DNA of 64,000 nucleotides from Paraburkholderia nodosa (GTDB lineage Bacteria > Pseudomonadota > Gammaproteobacteria > Burkholderiales > Burkholderiaceae). The position numbers and the translations under genes were made by a program. The first letter of the stretch is position 1. Each line of letters starts with the position of its first letter. The notes below the pieces were generated by a model that did no database searches, was not told the origin of the DNA, and was given only the letters and a program-made list of their open reading frames with translations. The stretch spans positions 186,001-250,000 of the forward strand of contig NZ_MCNV01000004.1 in the NCBI RefSeq assembly GCF_001718195.1, in the 5' to 3' direction. This document shows positions 59,972-64,000 of this stretch, one piece after another.

Positions 59972-61084
59972 ATGGCAACAAGATTCGCTCGCACGTCAGT
60001 GCGCTCACTGCGTCTCGTGGCTACGCTGTTCGCCACGCTCGGCGCCTGGGTCGCGTTCGGCCCCACCGCCGCCGCAGCGGCCCCGATGGGCGTCGCGTTC
60101 GTCTATCTCGGCAACCCCGGCGACGCAGGCTGGACCTACGCGCATGAACAGGGCGTGAAGGCGATCGAAGCGAAGTTCGGCGACAAGATCAAGGTCACGC
60201 GTGTGGAGAACGTGCCCGAATCGGCCGACTCGGAGCGCGTGTTTCGCGATCTCGCGAACAAGGGCAACAAGATTATCGTAGGCTCGAGTTTTGGCTTTCA
60301 GGACTTCGAACTGAAGACCGCAAAGGATTATCCCGACGTCGTCTTCGAGCATGCGACGGGGTACAAGAAGGCCGCGAACTTCGCGACCTATGACGTGCGC
60401 ACGTACCAGAGCGCATATCTGGCCGGCCTCGTTGGCGGCTATACGACGAAGACGAATACGCTCGGCTTCGTCGCCTCGGTGCCGGTGCCCGAAGTAGTGC
60501 GCAACATCAACGCCTTCACGATGGGCGCGCGTTCGGTCAATCCGAATGCGAAGGTCAAGGTCATCTGGATCAATAGCTGGTTCGATCCGGGTAAGGAGAA
60601 ACAGGCCGCCGAAACGTTGATCGGCCAGGGCGCGGACGTGCTGATCCAGAACACCGATTCGACGGCGACGATGCAGACGGCAGAGCAGAAGAAAGTGCAC
60701 GCGTTCGGATGGGACTCCGACATGAAGAAGTTCGGGCCGAATGCCCAGTTGGGGGCTTGCGTGAGTTACTGGGGCGTCTATTACTCTCACCTGATCGACC
60801 AGGTGCAAGCCGGCACGTGGAGCAACACGCCGACGTGGTGGGGCCTCAAGGAAAAAGCCATCGACCTCGCCGACATCAACACCGCAACCGTCTCGCCTGC
60901 CGCGCAAAAGGCGCTTGCGCAAAAGCGCGACGACATCATCGCCGGCAAATTCGATCCGTTCGCCGGCCCGATCAAGGATCAGAGCGGTGCGATCAAGGTG
61001 GCAGCGGGCACGTCGCTGCCCGACGCCGAGTTGCTGCGGCTGAACTGGTTCGTGCAGGGCGTGGACGGCGCGTTGCCGAAATGA
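59972..61084 (+). CDS. BMP-family (nucleoside-type) ABC transporter substrate-binding protein
   Basis: A 370-residue periplasmic binding protein of the BMP/PnrA family. A signal peptide is followed by MGVAFVYLGNPGDAGWTYAHEQGVKA, then IIVGSSFGFQDFELKTAKDYPDV, HATGYKKAANFATYDVRTYQSAYLAG, GFVASVPVPEVVRNINAFTMGARSVNP and AFGWDSDMKKFGPNAQLG. CCGGAGACC precedes the ATG. The family binds purine nucleosides. No permease or ATPase gene lies next to it, and a deaminase gene follows 26 bases later. The transporter may be encoded elsewhere. Confidence 0.9.
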   Translation: MATRFARTSVRSLRLVATLFATLGAWVAFGPTAAAAAPMGVAFVYLGNPGDAGWTYAHEQGVKAIEAKFGDKIKVTRVENVPESADSERVFRDLANKGNKIIVGSSFGFQDFELKTAKDYPDVVFEHATGYKKAANFATYDVRTYQSAYLAGLVGGYTTKTNTLGFVASVPVPEVVRNINAFTMGARSVNPNAKVKVIWINSWFDPGKEKQAAETLIGQGADVLIQNTDSTATMQTAEQKKVHAFGWDSDMKKFGPNAQLGACVSYWGVYYSHLIDQVQAGTWSNTPTWWGLKEKAIDLADINTATVSPAAQKALAQKRDDIIAGKFDPFAGPIKDQSGAIKVAAGTSLPDAELLRLNWFVQGVDGALPK

Positions 61085-61110
61085 AATTGCCCGCAAGGAG
61101 GAGACAAGCT

Positions 61111-61647
61111 TTGAGCTTGACCATGTCCCCACAACAGAACGCTTCTGAATTCCCCGAGCAAGGGCTCGCGCCGACGCGCGAACAGATCGTCCGCCATTTG
61201 CGGCACGCAAGCGTAGTCGCGGAACGCGCGACGCAGTTGGGCCATCACCCGTTTGGCGCCATTCTCGTCGGACCCGATCAGGAATCGGTTCTCATCGAAC
61301 AGGGCAATGTCGATACCGTCAATCATGCGGAAGCCGTGCTCTCGCGCGTCGCCGCCCTCAACTTTACGCCCCAATACTTGTGGAGTTGCACGCTCTATAC
61401 GACGGTCGAGCCGTGCTGCATGTGCGCGGGCACGGCCTATTGGGCGAACATCGGGCGCGTGGTGTTCGGCATGACGGAAGAGCGGTTGCTGCAGGCCACG
61501 GGCGATCACGCGGAGAATCCGACAATGAACGTGTCGTCGCGCTATGTTTTCGATCATTGCCAGAAGCGTGTTGACCTGATCGGGCCCGTAGCGGAGGTCG
61601 AAGAGGAAGTGATGCAGGTGCAGCGCAGGTTTTGGGAACACGCTTGA
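61111..61647 (+). CDS. Nucleoside/guanine deaminase-like zinc enzyme
   Basis: A 178-residue enzyme of the cytidine/deoxycytidylate deaminase superfamily. Zinc ligands are His72, Cys102 and Cys105, with catalytic Glu74 (NHAEAVL, VEPCCMCAG). It has GHHPFGAILVG, typical of the guanine- or tRNA-adenosine-deaminase branch. The TTG at 61111 is chosen because AAGGAGG is 9 bases upstream; the next ATG at 61123 is too far. It follows the BMP gene and is likely cotranscribed, so a purine (guanine or adenosine) salvage role is supported. Confidence 0.88.
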   Translation: MSLTMSPQQNASEFPEQGLAPTREQIVRHLRHASVVAERATQLGHHPFGAILVGPDQESVLIEQGNVDTVNHAEAVLSRVAALNFTPQYLWSCTLYTTVEPCCMCAGTAYWANIGRVVFGMTEERLLQATGDHAENPTMNVSSRYVFDHCQKRVDLIGPVAEVEEEVMQVQRRFWEHA

Positions 61648-61677
61648 GCCAGAATTTCCGGTCGTAATCACGCGAAA

Positions 61678-61705
61678 TTGCTCTTTAAGTCACCTGACCT
61701 ATCCT
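61678..61705 (+). promoter_or_regulatory. Possible promoter of the small peptide gene
   Basis: TTGCTC (61678-61683) and TATCCT (61700-61705), 16 bases apart, fit a weak sigma-70 promoter about 38 bases before the peptide start. Confidence 0.3.
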
Positions 61706-61742
61706 TAACCTACCGGCGTCCATTTGAACAGGAGAAACGCAA

Positions 61743-61862
61743 ATGAAAGCTCGGCGCATCTTTGCAGCCCTGTTGGCTCTATCGCTAGTGCTGGCGCTGC
61801 CAGCCACCGCAAGTTACGCATGCGACGGTACGGGTTATAACCAGCCAGGCTCTGGAAAATGA
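61743..61862 (+). CDS. 39-residue exported peptide
   Basis: A short gene with a clear CAGGAG site 6 bases before the ATG. It encodes a signal peptide (MKARRIFAALLALSLVLALP, then ATASYA) and about a dozen mature residues, CDGTGYNQPGSGK, with a single Cys right after the cleavage site. The Cys may be a lipid-anchoring site, since ASYAC partly fits a lipobox, or form a disulfide. I recognise no family. It stands alone between the deaminase and ParA-like genes. Confidence 0.55.
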   Translation: MKARRIFAALLALSLVLALPATASYACDGTGYNQPGSGK

Positions 61863-61995
61863 AGCGGTTATGTAATTAGCCGCGTGACTGTGCTTGCCTG
61901 GAAAACCGCCACCAAAAATCTTTTTTGCACCGCCGCATCGGGTATGCTCATCCCATCCATCTCATTGAATGAGAGAGAAAGAGGGGAGCGAAGAC

Positions 61996-62763
61996 ATGCG
62001 GCGCGTGGTGTTCAACCAGAAGGGTGGCGTAGGCAAGTCAACGATCGTTTGTAATCTCGCTGCGATCAGCGCGATTGAGGGTCGGCGTACGCTCGTCATC
62101 GACCTCGACGCGCAGTCAAATTCGAGCCAGTACCTGCTCGGCGCGGCTTGCGCCGACGCGAAGCCCAACGTCGCCGACTTCTTCGAAACCGCGCTGACCT
62201 TCAGCTTCCGGCCGGTCGAGGTCACGTCGTTCATTCATTCGTCACCCTTCGAGAATCTCGACGTGATGCCCGCGCATCCCGATCTCGACACGCTGCATGG
62301 GAAGCTCGAGTCGCGCTACAAGATCTACAAGCTGCGCGACGCGCTCAAAGAACTCGACATGTACGATGCGATCTACATCGACACGCCGCCTGCGCTGAAC
62401 TTCTACACGCGCTCTGCGCTGATCGCGGTCGAGCGCTGCCTCATTCCATTCGACTGCGACGACTTCTCGCGCCGCGCACTCTATACGCTGCTCGAGAACG
62501 TGAAAGAAATTCAGCAGGACCACAATGCGGCGCTCACGGTCGAAGGCATCGTCATCAACCAGTTCCAGCCGCGCGCGAGCCTGCCGCAGAAACTCGTGGA
62601 CGAACTCGTCGATGAAGGGCTGCCGGTGCTGTCGTCGCGGCTGTCTTCTTCGGTGAAGATTCGCGAATCGCATCAGCAGGCCAAGCCCGTCGTCCACCTC
62701 GATCCGGCGCACAAACTCACGCGCGAATTCGTCGCGCTCCATCAGGAATTGAGCGGGGCTTGA
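61996..62763 (+). CDS. ParA/MinD-family ATPase, orphan
   Basis: A 255-residue ATPase with the deviant Walker A KGGVGKST (residues 9-16), Walker A' IDLDAQSN, and Walker B IYIDTPPALNF. It lacks an N-terminal DNA-binding domain, so it is the short ParA type. GAGGGGA precedes the ATG at 61996. No parB or centromere is next to it, so it is not a standard chromosome or plasmid partition pair. Such orphans often place protein complexes. The gene that follows, 101 bases later, may encode its partner. Confidence 0.88.
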   Translation: MRRVVFNQKGGVGKSTIVCNLAAISAIEGRRTLVIDLDAQSNSSQYLLGAACADAKPNVADFFETALTFSFRPVEVTSFIHSSPFENLDVMPAHPDLDTLHGKLESRYKIYKLRDALKELDMYDAIYIDTPPALNFYTRSALIAVERCLIPFDCDDFSRRALYTLLENVKEIQQDHNAALTVEGIVINQFQPRASLPQKLVDELVDEGLPVLSSRLSSSVKIRESHQQAKPVVHLDPAHKLTREFVALHQELSGA

Positions 62764-62864
62764 AAGGCAAGCGCGGACATCACCGGTTTACGCCCTCGGC
62801 GGAGTGTGCAAGTATCCCTCGCAGCGAGTCGCACCGAGACTCTTGCTCTCTTGCGAGGTTCAGA

Positions 62865-64000
62865 ATGGACTGGAGGTTCTGGAAGGCAGAGAAGCGCCAG
62901 GAAGAGGCGCGCAACTGGCCCACCAATACGCATGAATCGATACGCCAACTCCTGAGCATGTACCAGGGCGTCGGCACGCCGCCGTTTGCGAACTGGGCCG
63001 CGCCCGGCATCGCATTCGCACCCGAAGTCGAAGCGATCGCCCAAAATGGGGTCAAGGGCTATCAGCTCGCTCTCTGGTTCTGGCTCTTTGCCGAGAAGCA
63101 CGGCACCATCGCGGCGAGAATGGCGCGCGAAACGTTCTGCCTGCTTGCCGACGCGGCGCAGCCGTCGTCGGGAGACGCGATCGATGCGCTCCTCGATCAG
63201 GAAAACCGCCTCGCACATGCCGTCGAGACGGTTTCCGCCGAGCAGCGCGCGTTCAGGCTGGAAGGCCTGAGCGTCGAATTGCCGATGGAGTTCTTTCTGG
63301 CCACCGGCACGTTGAGGCTCAGGCCCGACTCGCCGTATGCCGGGGATGAGTCCGCCTCCCTGCAAGGCAACGACTACAAGCTGGCGGACTGCTTTCGCCA
63401 CGCGACCGCTGAAGCGCTGTCCGTTTTCCGCCCGATGATCCAGGCGGTCGAATTCGACGCGAAAACGCTGCCCAACTGGAAATGGAGCGCCCGGCCGGGT
63501 GCGGCCGAGCGGCATCTGCAGCGGCGCTACAGCAATCCGCTCTTTCCGCTGCACCGGCAGATGGTGACGGCCCACGACGTGCACGAGGCGCGTCTCGCCG
63601 ACAACCTGGCGCTGCAGGATATTCGCAACGAACTCAATGACGTGCGCCGCGCATTCTTCGAAAAGCCGGAACTGCCGTTGAACTGGCTCGCGTACCTCGA
63701 AAGCTACCGGGACGAGGTGGACCGGCTCGATGAGCGGCGCCTGGTCGCGGGTGGGCAGAACGCGGCGCTCGGCGAAGCGATCGCGGCGCTGCGTGCCGAC
63801 GTTCTGGCGCCGTGGCGCGCCGAGATTCAGAAGAATCGCCACAGCCTCGCCACGCTCGAGCAGGACGAAGCGCGCAGGGCCGAACGGCGCTCACTGCTGT
63901 ACGGCTGCGACTGGACCGCGCAATTGCTCAGTCACGGCTCGCTAATCCCGCCGGACGAAGTCGTTCCCGCTTTGCTGAGCGAATCTCCCGCGGAGTTGGA
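62865..64000 (+). CDS. Unrecognised cytosolic protein, cut by window edge
   Basis: The frame from the ATG at 62865 stays open to the window end and gives at least 378 residues. It starts MDWRFWKAEKRQEEARNW and continues as a mostly helical, charged protein without signal peptide or membrane segment, with GTPPFANWAAPGIAFAPEVE, LFAEKHGTIAARMARETF and a coiled-coil-like stretch near 290-330. GAGG lies 7 bases upstream. I recognise no domain. It follows the orphan ParA gene by 101 bases, so the two may work together. Confidence 0.6.
   Translation, partial: MDWRFWKAEKRQEEARNWPTNTHESIRQLLSMYQGVGTPPFANWAAPGIAFAPEVEAIAQNGVKGYQLALWFWLFAEKHGTIAARMARETFCLLADAAQPSSGDAIDALLDQENRLAHAVETVSAEQRAFRLEGLSVELPMEFFLATGTLRLRPDSPYAGDESASLQGNDYKLADCFRHATAEALSVFRPMIQAVEFDAKTLPNWKWSARPGAAERHLQRRYSNPLFPLHRQMVTAHDVHEARLADNLALQDIRNELNDVRRAFFEKPELPLNWLAYLESYRDEVDRLDERRLVAGGQNAALGEAIAALRADVLAPWRAEIQKNRHSLATLEQDEARRAERRSLLYGCDWTAQLLSHGSLIPPDEVVPALLSESPAEL

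Overview
The window is about 64 kb of GC-rich chromosomal DNA from a beta-proteobacterium of the Burkholderiaceae, most likely Paraburkholderia or a close relative. The evidence is three trimeric porins of the Burkholderia type (signal peptide, then a strand starting SSVTLYGV), a CGNR/ABATE protein, DUF2950 and DUF3300 genes, pqiABC, an intracellular polyhydroxybutyrate depolymerase and strong G/C bias at third positions. I see no insertion sequence, phage, rRNA, tRNA or CRISPR array. The species call is inference.

Layout. 1-3.2 kb: two divergent glutathione S-transferases, a CGNR regulator and a divergent alpha/beta hydrolase preceded by a 16-codon leader ORF. 3.5-11.8 kb: a porin, then envelope genes (glycine-zipper protein, SYLF lipoprotein, a two-repeat periplasmic protein, a single-domain receiver, pqiABC and an unknown exported protein). 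11.8-14.6 kb: a DUF2950/DUF3300 pair and a small exported protein. Three of these envelope promoters share a partly palindromic motif. 14.6-15.2 kb is an AT-rich gap. 15.2-17.2 kb: a FixL/FixJ-like two-component pair. 17.2-24.6 kb: an AraC-type regulator divergent from a catabolic operon (beta-keto acid cleavage enzyme, MFS importer, quinone reductase-like enzyme, TauD-like dioxygenase, RBBP9-like hydrolase, DsbA-like protein, Rieske ferredoxin) followed by a second porin.

25.9-30.2 kb: a BON protein, a candidate small RNA, a DUF2182/DUF899 pair and a winged-helix regulator with a beta-propeller protein. 30.2-33.9 kb: a BtuB-like receptor and a third porin, transcribed divergently, each behind its own cobalamin riboswitch. 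33.9-42.5 kb: a PAP2 phosphatase with autotransporter-type repeats, a DHA2 drug exporter, DUF305 and beta-propeller proteins, a CHAD protein, a NUDIX hydrolase and a basic small protein. 42.7-47.1 kb: pstS behind a Pho box but without pstCAB, a BaeSR-like system and an OmpR-type regulator that lacks the phosphorylatable aspartate.

47.1-56.9 kb holds a predicted peptide-modification locus: two transglutaminase-like proteins (one fused to DUF2126), a fused ATP-grasp/alpha-E protein, a zinc-ribbon metallopeptidase and a second stand-alone ATP-grasp. 57.0-61.7 kb: a GST, a PHB depolymerase, a cupin, a BMP-family binding protein and a nucleoside deaminase. The right end has a 39-residue exported peptide, an orphan ParA-type ATPase and an unrecognised protein that runs off the edge.

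The points most worth following are the divergent riboswitch pair that includes a porin, the ATP-grasp/transglutaminase locus in which one ATP-grasp copy has lost its nucleotide-binding residues, the uncharacterised BKACE operon, the unphosphorylatable response regulator and the structured intergenic RNAs.
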